Shown here: positions 47,126-59,435 of the stretch, piece by piece
How the letters are laid out: each line of letters opens with the position of its first letter
How positions within the stretch are numbered: position 1 is the stretch's first letter
Source of the DNA: Anisakis pegreffii
Lineage: Eukaryota; Nematoda; Chromadorea; Rhabditida; Anisakidae
DNA length: 64,000 nt
Direction of reading: 5' to 3'
NCBI GenBank assembly: GCA_035041965.1
Contig: JAPYMA010000138.1
Coordinates: forward strand, 1 to 64,000
The notes under the pieces: model-generated
Told to the model about the DNA's origin: nothing
Databases searched by the model: none
What the model saw: the letters and a program-made list of their open reading frames with translations, nothing else
Program-made: the position numbers and the translations under genes

Positions 47126-50050
47126 CGCCTGAAAACTTGTTTCATCATTCTTTAGGAACGTTGCTTGGCTCTCCTAACCATAATCTGCAACATACCAAAC
47201 ACCAAACGAAATAACTTTACCAGCACAACTGACTATACATATTAAACTGAATGAGAGTATGATAAGCATTCGCAGGTTCAAGCTCTATATTCATTAACAA
47301 AAAACAATTATTAGTAGCGCTTTTAAACAACAACTTTATGAGAGAACAAAACATTTTTGTGATTGAATTGGAAAGTATATTAAAAGTTCCAAAATTCGAA
47401 TAGCCAACAATACTGAAACTAGGCTTTCCACACAACCTTTAATGGCATTTAGCAAACGATACGAAAAACCCCAGGTCATATACAATTTCAGCTGCCTCTT
47501 GCTTATCAAGAATAAATTATAAAAAATGTATGGTTGCGTAGCAAATGCATATAAAATCGCTCGTTTATGTAAAAGCGGTCGTTCATAGCACACGGCAAGT
47601 TGGGCATTCCTCGCAGTAACTCACTTCTACATAAGTGGTCATAATCAGAGTGAGATACGGTAATTAATTGCATTTCGACTTGGGCTTGAGCTGAGGCTCG
47701 TATCGAGGGAGCATTTATTTCTGAGATGGCTACTTCGTCCCACTATGGCAGAGCCATCAGTTTGTTTAAGAGATACCTCAGCTCTGGTATGAGCTTAGTC
47801 TAGCACAAGCTCAAATGTAATGCATCGTCATACTTCACTCTGATTACCGCCACTTAGAATCGGTTATCTGGCAGATATGAAAAGAAATGCCCCAAATATT
47901 TCTACTGACTTTACGATCGGCTAGAAGATTATGTTCAAGTTGAAATTCAGTTCTAACTTGTGGATTGCCTTGAATGATTATTTGATCTATTGTATCGATC
48001 ATATAACCACGAATATTTATTCATTCATTCAAACCGTCCAAGTTTCGGCGTTTGATACTATGGGTTACGCATGGTCCGAACTAGAGTTGGTAACCGGCAG
48101 TTTTTCCTGATGGCCACCGATTTAACTCTACTTAGAGCACGGAGTAGTGATCTACAAAACTCGTAAGAATGTAATAGTAGACAAGGATGTATTTTGACTT
48201 CATCTACTCGGATTAGTCTGGCTTACGCTTGTGTTCAGGCTTACGTTTAGGCTTAGGCTTACAAGGGGCTGAAATATATCCATTGCACTACTATGTGCGT
48301 ACGCTGTAAAAGCGACTGCACGAAATAACTGTTAAAGTATGAAATACAATTAACTGGATTAACTTGAACAAGAATCCAAATCCAAATCTATCCCGAAATA
48401 TATTGAGGAAAATCTTAACCTTGTATATGAAGAACTGTAAAGGAGGCAAACGCAATGTATCTTTGAGAATTTTGTTAAACAAGGCATAGAATGAGATCTG
48501 ATCTGAGTGTACCCCTCTGCGATTTTACATTTCGGGTGAACCTGATGTGAGCAAGAACCATATGTAAGAACATATATCATCACACATAGATCTCAAATTT
48601 TTATACTGGATAACAATTAAACAGGTTGGTCAAAAATGATAAGACACATTTTAATTGTAAGGGGACATCTCATTGTTGCGTAACTTCAACGTTCCCGTTT
48701 CACTCTCGCTCGCAGCAGATTGTTTCGAACAAAGACATCAGTAGGCACACTATGATCGAACATAAGTTGCTAAACAAGCGATCCTATTATAAGCCTAAAA
48801 TATGTGTTAGCCCCTTTGCCAAAGACTATTCACCCAGTCCTCTGCGTCGTTGACTACCCGAAAGAGAGCATGCAAAATCTATTCTCACCTCAATAATCTA
48901 ACCTCAACCGATTCCTAACATTTTTACTCATCCTTGAGGCACTTTTCATCGTATAATTCAGCAGGAGTATAATTCCATTGCAGGTTCTCATTTAAATGCA
49001 TTCATATTGGTCCGTTGCTATTGTCAAATAAAATCCACTTTTAAGTACTAGTTTGTTCTCGGTATCCGAACATATATTCATAGTGTTACTAAAGCTCATT
49101 TCTTTTTTATGGGAACCACAGCGTAAACAAACCAGCATCTTGGGTGGCATACGGTGGACACACCTTTGATGAGCATCATTTTTGTCGGCGTTTAGACTTG
49201 TCTTGGACGTATTTGTCGGTCACCTCGTCAATCTGGCTATAATCTTCAAGTGTAGTGACACACAACAAATGACTGATTGCGTTTCAATGCCATAATGTGA
49301 ATGAGCATTTTACAGGTCCTAGAATGAATTTTAGATCACAGTTGCTGTTGTCTGTGACTTGGTGTTGCATTCTCAGAGACACTTACCAGCTAATTTTTTC
49401 AAACGTTCACTAGGACGTGTGTCGAGGTACATTTTGCTAGCGGACGCACAGACAGTGATAGTTGTTGCGTTATGTAACTGTCACTGTATACGGAGCATCA
49501 ACGTAGGATGGTGCTAAGAATTTATATCAATCGCGGGAAGGAATTATTTTTTAACTTCCAATGATAATCGAGCAGTTACCGTGTTGAAAATCTTTCGCAT
49601 ATCCCCCGTTGTGTCTGATGTTTTTGTATGAAGCGTAGAAACTTGGATACGGAACTGTATAAATTCTGGGAACAAATATTATTCTAGACTCCTCGCTTGT
49701 AGCGTATTGATATGGCAGTTTTCGTGTTAGGTTTCTTTTGTTCAATTTTATAAGCAGTGGTTGAATGCATAAAGATTGCATCGCCTGTAGTCGTCATCCA
49801 ACTTTTTGGCTATGAAAAAATCAAGAAACTCGAAAACACATCTGATGGTTCTGGAATTAAGTGGTTCTTCAAGATACGAATCATAACGGATAACTTTTTG
49901 ATTTCTTTCTTTCTTGGTGTTCAATTTCCTCTTCCAACTCCTAGAATGTGTGTCATGTCATAGTAAGGTGTATGCGTTTTTTCCATAAAAATGCTATTTT
50001 GCAAACGTCTTCGTTTCCATGCTCTAAAAGATTATTTGCTGGTTAAACTA
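47126..50050. other. Intergenic region with telomere-like repeats
   Basis: No gene is named between the divergent eif-3.I and P2 genes. At about 47685-47715 CTGAGGCTCGTATCGAG repeats a motif seen at 16370. At 48205-48273 a run of GGCTTACGTTTAGGCTTAGG-type units resembles TTAGGC. A minus-strand open frame at 49551-49781 ending in SIIIGS has ordinary amino-acid composition but no partner exon. A plus-strand frame at 48626-48853 has no support. Confidence 0.4.
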
Positions 50051-50063
50051 TGTGTCTTTTCAG
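50051..50063 (+). promoter_or_regulatory. Putative spliced-leader acceptor of the P2 gene
   Basis: TGTGTCTTTTCAG ends nine bases before the P2 start codon with no upstream coding exon required. It fits SL trans-splicing; a 5' UTR intron is the alternative. Confidence 0.5.
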
Positions 50064-50072
50064 GCCGAAACC

Positions 50073-51187
50073 ATGAAATACATGGGCGCTTATCTTTTAG
50101 CAGCTTTGGGTGGCAATCAATCGCCGACAGCGAAGGACATTGAACACATTCTTGGTTAATTTTTGTAATTACAAGCTGTGGATTAGTACAGTTGATTGGG
50201 AGAAATGTCGATAATTCCAGCGTTTTTGTTCTAATTTTGTTCTGCGTATAGTCAACTTACAGTTCTCATTCTGAGAATAAATTTCCCCACGACCTCTTAC
50301 AATCAGCTACGAAACTGGACTTGAGCTGGGATGAAAACTGTCCCTAGAGAGTGATGGATTATGTTCATATTCAGTTCCTTATTCAATACTGACATTATTC
50401 AGCCTCAGTTGGACTCGACGTTGATATGGAAGATGCAAATAAGGTCGTTTCTGCCTTGTCTGGAAAGTCTGTGGAGGAGGTTCCTTTTTATTTCTGCATC
50501 TTTTATTTGTTTAAAATTTCGCCATTTTACTTTACTGTGTTTTGAAAAAACGGTAATTTGGCCGTATTTCACAAGTGTACGTTATTGATACAAAACATCC
50601 GGTAAATAATTCAAAAACGCCTATTTCGCAAAAACGCTGCATGCCGTTGATCAGAATTAGAATGATTTTTGCAAAATATGAATGCGTGTGTGACTTGATT
50701 GTGTCAAAATTATTAAATGAGGTCGCCCAATTTTGCCAAATTTCAGGTGATCTCTACAGGTATAACAAAAATAGGAAGTGTACCAAGCGGTGGTGGTGGT
50801 GGTGCAGCTGCTGCGCCCGCGGCTGCTACGGGTGCTGCTGAAACTGCTGCAGCACCTGAGCCGGGTACAGTTTCGAACTTAATGATTTCTTTTTCGTTTG
50901 AGAATTCGGTCGGATTCTGACCGAGAAATTTCGAAGTTCGGCCGGGATACCAGATATCGGAATGTCATAAGGTTGATTCAGTCGGATTCCGACCGAACTA
51001 AAATTTCGTTGGAATGCCATTTTTACTGTGCATATATTTATGACATTCTGGTCGACATTTTACTGTGCTCTTTTGTTCTTATGTGTAGCATTTCGTAGTG
51101 TATTTTAAAAATCAAATTTCAGCTAAAAAAGAAGAACCGCAAGAAGAATCTGAAGACGAAGATATGGGATTTGGTTTGTTTGATTAA
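50073..51187 (+). CDS. rpla-2: 60S acidic ribosomal protein P2
   Basis: P2 pairs with P1 in the ribosomal stalk that recruits elongation factors. Four exons join in phase: 50073-50154, 50403-50479, 50747-50864 and 51123-51187, giving 113 residues, the normal size. The N-terminal helical domain begins MKYMGAYLLAALGGN, then IEHILASVGLDVDMEDANKV and LSGKSVEEVISTG. A Gly/Ala/Pro hinge with five consecutive Gly follows, and the invariant acidic tail ends ESEDEDMGFGLFD, the stalk signature bound by elongation factors. P1 is excluded by the MKYMGAYLLAALGG start. The last intron contains a fragment of MITE family 1. The GC-rich hinge explains the unusual base composition at 50790-50860. Confidence 0.98.
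50901..51020. mobile_element. MITE family 1, copy D (fragment)
   Basis: This fragment of about 120 bp contains AATTCGGTCGGATTCTGACC and TCGGATTCCGACCGAAC, matching the interior of the other three copies, and ends GGAATGCCA. The left end is missing. It lies in the last intron of the P2 gene. Confidence 0.65.
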
Positions 51188-52755
51188 AGAAGTGCAGATG
51201 AGTGGTCAGATGTTTCTTGTTATGATGATCGACGATTTTGCTGTTAATGTTCATTTGCATTTTGCTGCATAAATGTGAATTGGTTCTTTGGTGTACATTC
51301 AAGTTGATGTCTCATTGAATAGCATCGTTGTTTATTTACTGCACAGCAATCTTTTCTTGTCTACTAATGTGATCGTTTGAACGTGTTTCACAACCAGAAC
51401 ACTTATCAGCTTCCAAGCTCTTCTTGATTTTCATCTTTTAGCCCTAATTATTTTCGTTTTGTGGTATTCGGCTAGCGGAAGAGTGCCAACGTCATCGAGT
51501 TTTTTTTAATTTACAGAGCAGTTGATTGTCAAGTAAAGATATTTTAAGCAATGAAAGACCACCCACCATCATTGTGGGGTTACGTTAAATATTTCAATAA
51601 AAGTTATTTGGTTTACTGGATTGTTTATTGGTTACATTGTTGAGTGCTTCAATTAATGGGCCTGTTGAGGTTTCAAATCACTGGGTGATCAAATAGAAGT
51701 GAATAATGCTCGTTTGGACAGGTTTGTACTCAAGCACAACATTGTGACAAGAAACGTTGGAATTGACTGTTTGAGAACAAATATGCGGTGGTAGAAGGAC
51801 ACTGGATTATTCAGATATCTTGGAACTCGAGTGCGTTTTAATACTAGCGGTTCTTAGGTGGAGCGAAGGTAGCGAGCGTATGGTCCGCACGAGTAAATCG
51901 CAATTACAACGAATATCTAGCTAGTAGTGGTGAAGTCACAGGAAGGTGACTTACAGGAAGTAGAATAATATAGGAAACGGTGAAGTTAAAACTGAAAGGA
52001 GCACTTCTAAGGATGATACATAAGATTTGAATATGTTTGTGAAGAGAACAAAGCTTGTGTAGAATTAATAGGAATTAAGATAAAGCAATCAACGGACATA
52101 TATGAGTTACATGGCGATATATGTGCAGGTGATTCAACATACGGATGCATTTGCTTGAATCGTGTATGCTACATGACTGAATAAGTGTTTGTCATGTTTA
52201 CTGGCTACAAATAAAAAATTCGCAAGATAATCGCAAATAAGATTAAATGCATGGTAAGACATAGACACTACAGCAAAGAAAGACTCGTGAATAAGACTAT
52301 TCGCGACATCAAAGTTGAATCAAAATCGGAATCACAATTTTCGTTTTTGGAAATTTTTCGATTCGAAAAATTGCCAGGATCTCTCACATTTTTCATCCGA
52401 ATAGAAAGAAATGTATGGGTGGGATTAAAATTTTAGGGTAGAGTTGAATCGAGCCGTCAAATACGCACGAATTTTCGAGGCGCTCGAATCCTATCCTTTT
52501 ACTATAAGGGACCCCCGAGTCCTATTCAACCGCCGATCCACCTCTGCTTGAGGGCAATCCTAATAGTAAAGAGTGGTGAGCCTCACAATCAGCTTCGAGG
52601 TAGGCCTCATTCTGTTTCCCATGACAAATCGCATGAGGTCTTCGAATTGGGAATGAAGTCGAAATTTCGATCAAGCTTAAATGGAAATGGTTTGAAAGTG
52701 TGCGAACCTTCGGTGGAATGTTTATGATTTTGAACATTTAGAGCATTTGTTCCAT
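51188..52755. other. Intergenic region between P2 and the methyltransferase gene
   Basis: A CAATAAAAG polyadenylation-like signal lies at about 51596. A more GC-rich island at about 52440-52640 contains CGAATCC and GGGACCCCCGAG but I could not fold it into a tRNA. The minus-strand frame at 52522-52737 covers this island and has no motif. The frame of the methyltransferase gene is open back to about 52696 but without an ATG. Confidence 0.4.
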
Positions 52756-55736
52756 ATGCTGAATTTATCAGCACGTCAAATCATTAAATGGATACTAAGA
52801 AACACAACTAAGTCAACAGAAAGTTTAACACCGGAGATTGTGTTGCGTCTTATCACTGACGTATGCCCGATGTGGATGGCTACACCGGATCAATGTCCAT
52901 TGCCAGATCCTTACTGGGCATTTTATTGGCCTGGTGGACAAGCCTTAACACGGTTCGTTGCTTAAAGTATCACTTAGGCAGTATGTCAGAAACTGCATCT
53001 GGCAAGTGCTACCGAATTGTAGCATGTGCATATGAAAATGTTGTGTTGAAAGAATGAAATGTACTAGGCTAATCTATTGATGCCCTTAATCGTTCGTTTC
53101 ATATCGCATCACTGAAGCGCATACAACGTGATGAATGCTCATCGAATATACCTGGTTTGGCTAGGTTATCAAATGTTTGTAACGTTGCTGACCACAGTAC
53201 TCGCGTTTCTGTGCAATCCTTGCTCATCGAATACAGTTCTAACTAATTATGAAAGAACTGTGAGAAAAACCATCTTCATTAGTGGGGAGGAGAGTGCCCA
53301 CTGGGGTTTAATGTATACATAATATAATGTACATAATAATGTCTCGTCGCAAACATACAAATAATTCGTTTGGACGTTCGAATATCAGAAATGATCGATT
53401 GTTGACCCAAAAAAATGGAGATGTTTCAACAATAAATGTGAAGTTCATAAATTGTTCTTTCAGTTTCGTTCTTGATAATCGAAATATGTTTGTGGGAAAG
53501 AAAGTTTTGGATTTTGGTGCCGGTTGCGGTGCCACTTCGATAGCTGCTGTGTGGAGTGAAGCAGAGCATGTTCTTGTTAACGATATTGATATCAGTTAGC
53601 GATTTGTTCACAAAAATACTTTTCATTCATAACGGTTTCAGCACTCGATGATTACGGACTATTCGGGATTCGTCGAGCATTTATCAGGATGACAAGTTTT
53701 CTTCGAATATGGGAATTTCTGAGACCCCAGCTCTGAAAAATAAGCTATTTAGTCTAGAATCGACCCATGTCAAATTCGCTTCAAAAACTTATTTTGAAAG
53801 GTAGCTCGTGAATTTGTTCTTGGCCTAAAGTGCCATATTATTTGATTTTGGGATTTCGGAGTTTCAGCGACGTCTCAAAGATGCCATTCGATCTAGTAAC
53901 AACTTTTGCGCAATTCCACTTAAAAAAAACTAGTTTAAGAAGTCGCTGGGTCAGACTGTTTTCTTGCCTACAGCGTCTAAGTGCACAGTGTAGTTGGCGC
54001 GACCTTTCAGGTGAAAAATTTTCAATGAACGTTGATAGAGATTATTAACGATCGAAACTAAACGATTTCGGAGTATTGAGCTAAGAACGTTTCGAATGTC
54101 GAAATTCGACATTACTGCGCCTAAGACAAAACAAAATTTGACCAAGCCATCTTTCATTTCAGCATTTTATCTTATTGTTAGTGTAATTTCACAGGGATTA
54201 CTTCTAGACTAAATGGCATATTTTTCTTAGCTGGGAAATGCACTTTCTTGAGCTTCAATCATTCCATACGTAATTCGTCACTCTAATGTACATCATTCAT
54301 TATTTGTTCAATTGCACAATGATTAAAATGACAGCGCTCTTATCTCTATCACTGCACGATACGTTATATTACAAAGCTTTCAGGTGCGATACTTGCATCT
54401 CGACTTAATTTCAAAGTTAATCGAACCTCACATTCGCATGTAACATTCTCTAATTTGAATTTATTACATCCAGCCAATGCTCCCATATGGTCCAACTTTA
54501 TCTCCGTGAGTTTCTCCAACATTATCTTCTACTATTCACCCCACCACTTTTGTATTATCCATCTTGTGATAAAGTTAGCTGAAAGTTTTAATTCTCTGAA
54601 ATCGTCCATAGAAATCATCCCAGCTGAATTCCGTATCTCATAATAGTTACCGTAATGTGCAGTGTTCATGATATTAAATAGACTAATTAAGAAGAACCGA
54701 ACTGAGTTAATAAGACCTTATGTGTTTCGATATTTCAGGGGCAAAAAACATTTGTGTTACTTGGTGATATGTTCTATGATGTTGACTTTGCAAGAATTGT
54801 TTTGAAATGGTTACAGAAGTAAGGAAACGACTGATTTCCAGTTATTCGCTAGCTTGATATTCAGTTTTGTTTAGCATGCAGCTGAATTTATCACTCTTTG
54901 TTTTGATCCGAAAGTGTATTGCAATTTCGTATTTATTTATTTTATGGTTCTTGTTGCTGCAGATATAAATTTAAATTTTCGTTCTAATGAAACGGTATGT
55001 GTGAAATTTTTCAAGCTATCATTTAATCATATTAATAAAAATAAAACTGCAGTATCCTTCAATTTAATAGCATCGCAAAGTGGTTTATCTTTTTGGAAAC
55101 CTTTTGCATGAATTCCAGCCGTGACTCTTCCTATGCTTCTCCTTGTGCTTGCAAGCATAATTTCAGTCTTTTTTGTGCACTGTATTCCACACCCATATAG
55201 CATTATTGGCAATATGTATTGATTGAATTAACGCCTTTTGGGTTTCACGGCAGCATTTCCGTGTTCAAGAAAATTCTTTTTTAAGCAACACTTTCTATGT
55301 TTGTTGTATCACTCTTCTGATTTCCTCTTCAAATACAGCTAAGTAGGAAGATTGTATTAAGTTTGCAATATACCTCTGAATCAAAAGGGTCTGTTGGCTT
55401 TTTACGGTAATTGCCGAGGAATTCCGTTTAGGTTTTTATTATCACCTTTTCATAAAAAATTGTAATGAGCTTAATTTCATAACAATGAGACATTTCTTGA
55501 AGAAGTTCACGATGAACGAACAATTGAGAACATCTTTTAGAGTTCAAAACGATGGCGATATAACAATTTTAATCGGCGATCCCGATCGATATCCACTCAC
55601 CGATCAAAACTATCGCCAACAAATCGGCATTCAGTTCAGAAAACGTCTTCTTCATGAATACGCTCTTCCTGGTTACATCACCAAACAACATTATGGTTTC
55701 ACATCAGCGAAAGTTTTTCAAATCGATCTTCTCTGA
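52756..55736 (+). CDS. ETF-beta lysine N-methyltransferase-like protein (METTL20/ETFBKMT family)
   Basis: In animals this seven-beta-strand methyltransferase trimethylates lysines of the electron transfer flavoprotein beta subunit in mitochondria. Five exons join in phase: 52756-52952, 53464-53594, 54384-54505, 54739-54818 and 55541-55736, giving about 241 residues. Family marks: SLTPEIVLRLITDVCPMW, DPYWAFYWPGGQALTRF, the AdoMet-binding motif I VLDFGAGCGATSIAA, VLVNDID (acidic loop), LLGDMFYDVDFARIVLKWL and, near the C-terminus, ILIGDPDRYPL. The first ATG precedes only a short leader before the domain, so a mitochondrial presequence is not obvious and an upstream exon cannot be excluded. It is convergent with the TMEM220-like gene 104 bp away. 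Two acceptors end in TTTAG or TTCAG as usual. Confidence 0.9.
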
Positions 55737-55839
55737 CAATACGATGCGTTACTAATCGGAAGAATTTGTGTTGCAACAATATTTTGTTGAATAAAAATGT
55801 TTATTGACCAATCACTATCATTCGAATACAACAATTTCT

Positions 55840-56898
55840 TCAAAGCTCTAAATGATGAGGCACGATGTCTTTAAGATAGAAGCAAACTGAATACGCAGCC
55901 GTGTAAAGGGTGGAAAGAAGTATCGCAATCAATATTATTGACCTCAGATAAGAAAGTGTATTGTTATGTTTTGAATTGTGTAGACGTACGACTGTTATCA
56001 TTAGCACTGCTAGGCTTATGAAGAATATATTACGACCCTGCAAGAGATATCGCTTTATTTCAACGATTCTTAGCTTTTTTTAAAGTGTTATTTGCATTTG
56101 TTTACCATTTTGAGATTTACTGTTTTGATGAACTCTTGCAAATATTGACTCTTTGCTACTAATGCGATGGTGATAATAATCAGATTCAACATTCGAATCT
56201 TTAAAACGAATGAAAACATTACTCCTGATCTGAGCATGCTTACGACTGTCATAAAACAAAGTACTATTGCCTGAAACAAGTTTTAAAAAACAACCTCAAC
56301 GAATTGTTCACTGAGTATCGCCTGAGACGCGTACTGAATTGACCATGTTATGAATATGGCATGTAGAGCACCAAATACGATAATGAATGCACTCATCAAT
56401 CTCCATAATCTGCTTTCTGGTTTTTGCATTAAGCACAACATCGTTCCAAGCGTATATACAGGAACATAAATCCACCAGTCTTTATCCGACTGAAATTTTA
56501 ATGCGTCATCACTTAGACTTGAATAAAATCAACCCAATTTCTACTAATTTCCCCCAGTTGTTTGTCACATCTTATATTTACTCGATCGAAAAGTCCATTT
56601 GCAATGTCCACAGAGCCATAAAATGACACGTCGATTTTTTATTTAGCCGTCAATTTTATTTTACTGCTTCCAACAATTTTTTCCATCCTTATTCGTTGAT
56701 TTTGAGTAAAAACTTTCTCTTCTTCAAAATGAAGTAATTTTAGATGTTTTTTGTAAAAAAAATGCCAATCCTGAATATCTACATTATAGAATCCTTTAAA
56801 TTTAAATGAATAACAAACCATACCGTATACTGAATAATCGCTCTCAGAATAAGCAGCATAGAAATGGTGATTTCACTGAACTTCAACATTGAATTCAT
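55840..56898 (-). CDS. Multi-pass membrane protein, TMEM220-like
   Basis: Four exons join in phase: 56824-56898, 56295-56489, 56121-56270 and 55840-56037, giving about 205 residues, most of them in five or six hydrophobic segments. The stretch IIQYTSDKDWWIYVPVYTLG resembles the TMEM220 signature in which a polar NDPD-type turn precedes a Trp/Tyr-rich helix, although the NDP residues are replaced here by SDK. The order (short N-terminal helix, this motif, a helix with LMSAFIIVFGALHAIF, then further helices) also fits. The C-terminal exon adds two more helices, making it longer than typical TMEM220 (about 160 residues). The function of the family is unknown. The family assignment is from memory and moderate; the gene itself is well supported by splice phase. 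Confidence 0.6.
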
Positions 56899-57505
56899 GA
56901 TGTTTCATTAATTGACAATAAAGTGTGATCCAATAAAACAGAATGCTGAAAGCGACACGTCTCCTCTGCGTCCTTTATCAAGAGTGTAACTGAGTGTTGT
57001 GTCATTATCATATCAACTTCACTCTCGATGCATCCTTCTTTTCCTCTAATTCGCAATCATGCTCTCGTTAATTTCGTCAAACCGTTCATACTCTCTTACA
57101 ATATCGAACATTCATCACATGTTCCACTTCATTATTATGTCTCTGTTCGTTCTATTTTCATATCAATGTTCTTGATTATGACATCTTTGTATTTTTTTTT
57201 GTTTGCTTAAAACTACGGCTGCATTAAGACACTCCATAAGTCATTAATTTCATATGACCATTGTTTGTGTTTACTCACCTGAAAGATAATTTTTGACTTG
57301 GAATTATAATACTGCTATTCACAAAAAAAATCACCAAGTAGTATTATCATAGATAATATAAGAACTGAGAAGCTAGGAGATGTAATTCTCTCAAGTTTTT
57401 TTTTGGAGGAGGGGAACCTATCTGAGGAGATTGGATGTAGAATTACCAAGATTTTTAAGGCGGAAAAGGAACCGCTTAAACATACGAGAAAACACGAAAG
57501 TATCG

Positions 57506-57579
57506 ACGCAGCATTCAAATCAGGTTGGAGAATTGTACTTATGTTGACACAGTTCTCCAACTTAATTTGAATGCTGCGT
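57506..57579. ncRNA. Long near-perfect hairpin, candidate miRNA precursor or foldback element
   Basis: Two arms of about 31 bases pair almost fully: 57506-57536 starting ACGCAGCATTCAAAT and 57549-57579 ending ATTTGAATGCTGCGT, with a 12-base loop. The outer 15 pairs are perfect and the inner part has one or two mismatches and two G-U type pairs. Size and shape fit a pre-miRNA on either strand. A minimal DNA-transposon foldback is the other reading. No conserved seed was recognised. Confidence 0.45.
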
Positions 57580-57774
57580 GTTCTCCATGAAAAATTACAA
57601 GTTATGCACGAGGTAATTCAAAAAGAAGGGGTTATATAAGCGTCCCAATTTTTTTGAGGGAACAAATTCAAGAGGGATGTCTTAAGGTTGGTGGGAGGCA
57701 GGGTATCTTTGTAGCAAAACTGTGTATTTGTACATATAATTCTAAAATGCCTGCACTTCTGATAAGGATGCGAT

Positions 57775-59427
57775 TAGGGTTTGCAAAATCCTGCTATTTT
57801 CTCAATCCCGATGTCGAGATTTAAGCCCGAGATCGTTTTTGAACCCAGGAACGATCTCGGGATTGATAAACAACTTTGGAAGTACAGAAATGTGCCATGT
57901 TTAACACACTCTCTTTGAACCTATGTGTTCATAATTAACCAGAAAACAGTTTATTCAACAAATCATTTAACAAAACTCAACAAATTCAACAATATAAAAC
58001 AACTGAAACAAAATCGTAATGAAATGAATAATCATTTTGACGAAAAATATAATCTTAAGATTGACACAACAACAACAAATTCAAACAACAAAATTCAATG
58101 AAACTTGAAATGAGGCTTCAGAAAGGTTGGAGCGTTAATTATTGCATCACTCATCCGATTTCTCAATGTTGCACAAAAAAAGAAAATCCGGAGAAGGCTT
58201 GCTCACTTTTTTACACTTGTCGGTGGGATCGTTTTAATACAGTTGTGAAATTTCTGCATATTTGTTGCCCTTTCCTTTGTCGCTTCCAACAAATGCATTT
58301 CAGAGATTCTTTGATGTTTGCTTCATTACTTTCTTCACAACTTCGCGATTTTGGGAATTCATCACTTCTATCTTCTTTGAGAGACAGTATCGTGTTCATT
58401 CACAACCTTGGATGAATCAGTTGCCATCAATTACTTGGACTTTGGCTTATCACCATTTATGGTGCTTGCACCGAATAACCTTGAAAATAAATTTACTAGT
58501 AGCTCAATAATATTTTCTTTTACGATCTTATACTCCATATAATCTGTTCCCTTCCGAATGTTATCTTACCAAATGCATTGAAATTGGTATTCTGCGCTCG
58601 TTAATCCTCACCAGAAGTAATCGCAAGAGATCATCAGCGATATTCAATTTCATTAGCGTATCGATGTAGAACCCTAGCGTTTTATGTTTTGAACAAGTCG
58701 ATATCTCGACGATATAACGTGTTGACGGCATTTTCAAAAACTTCCAATGCACTGCACAAGTCTTGTGTTTCATTCCGATCTTGCTCACTAAGCCCATATA
58801 GGATACTCAAAGAGGCAAAGGCCTGCTCAATCTAACAGGAGCACTTTACAAATTTTGACAACAACTTTTTCAAAAACGTTCATCTCGTCTTATAGTCTAC
58901 TACTAAATTCAAATCTTTAGCGTGGCGACATGTCATGAATCATCGTTGATAAATTCCTGGAGTTTATGGCTCTTCAAAGGAGATATCAGGAACATGAAGC
59001 AGTACTTTTTCACACGCTCAATATGTCTTTTAGAGATATGACGTGCCTTTTCGACCAAAGCTATTCTGAATTCAACATCATCTTTTGAGTTTCTTCTTCG
59101 CCGTCAGAATCACCAATCATTCCAATTCTTTCCTGATTGTGACGAAAGATGAAGCAATAACGATGTTATGAAATTCGTCGTCATTATTATCTGAAAACGG
59201 AAGTCGGCGTGGCGACTTGCCATCAGTGATCTTTTCATTACCATGTGGGTGGTAAATAACAAATATGAATGCATAGGAATAAGTTGGGAATGATTTATGC
59301 TTCATTCATGATGGGTATACCACCAAGTTCATATGAAATGATTTGTATCATGAAATCCCGGAAACCTGAATCCCGGGATCGGAATCGAGATTCAAAAGCC
59401 AGGATTCGGGATCCCTTGTAAACCCTG
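57775..59427. mobile_element. Decayed hAT-like DNA transposon
   Basis: The ends are imperfect inverted repeats: TAGGGTTTGCAAAATCC at the left and, reverse-complemented from the right, CAGGGTTTACAAGGGATCC. The flanking octamers GATGCGAT (57767-57774) and GGTGCGAT (59428-59435) match at seven of eight bases, as expected for the 8-bp hAT target duplication. Subterminal CCCGAGATCGTT inverted motifs (57830-57866) and CCCGGGATCGG near 59362 strengthen this. The 1.65 kb interior has only short frames on both strands (58098-58415 plus; 58561-58797 and 59117-59305 minus) with no recognisable transposase, so it is non-autonomous or ruined. Confidence 0.6.
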
Positions 59428-59435
59428 GGTGCGAT

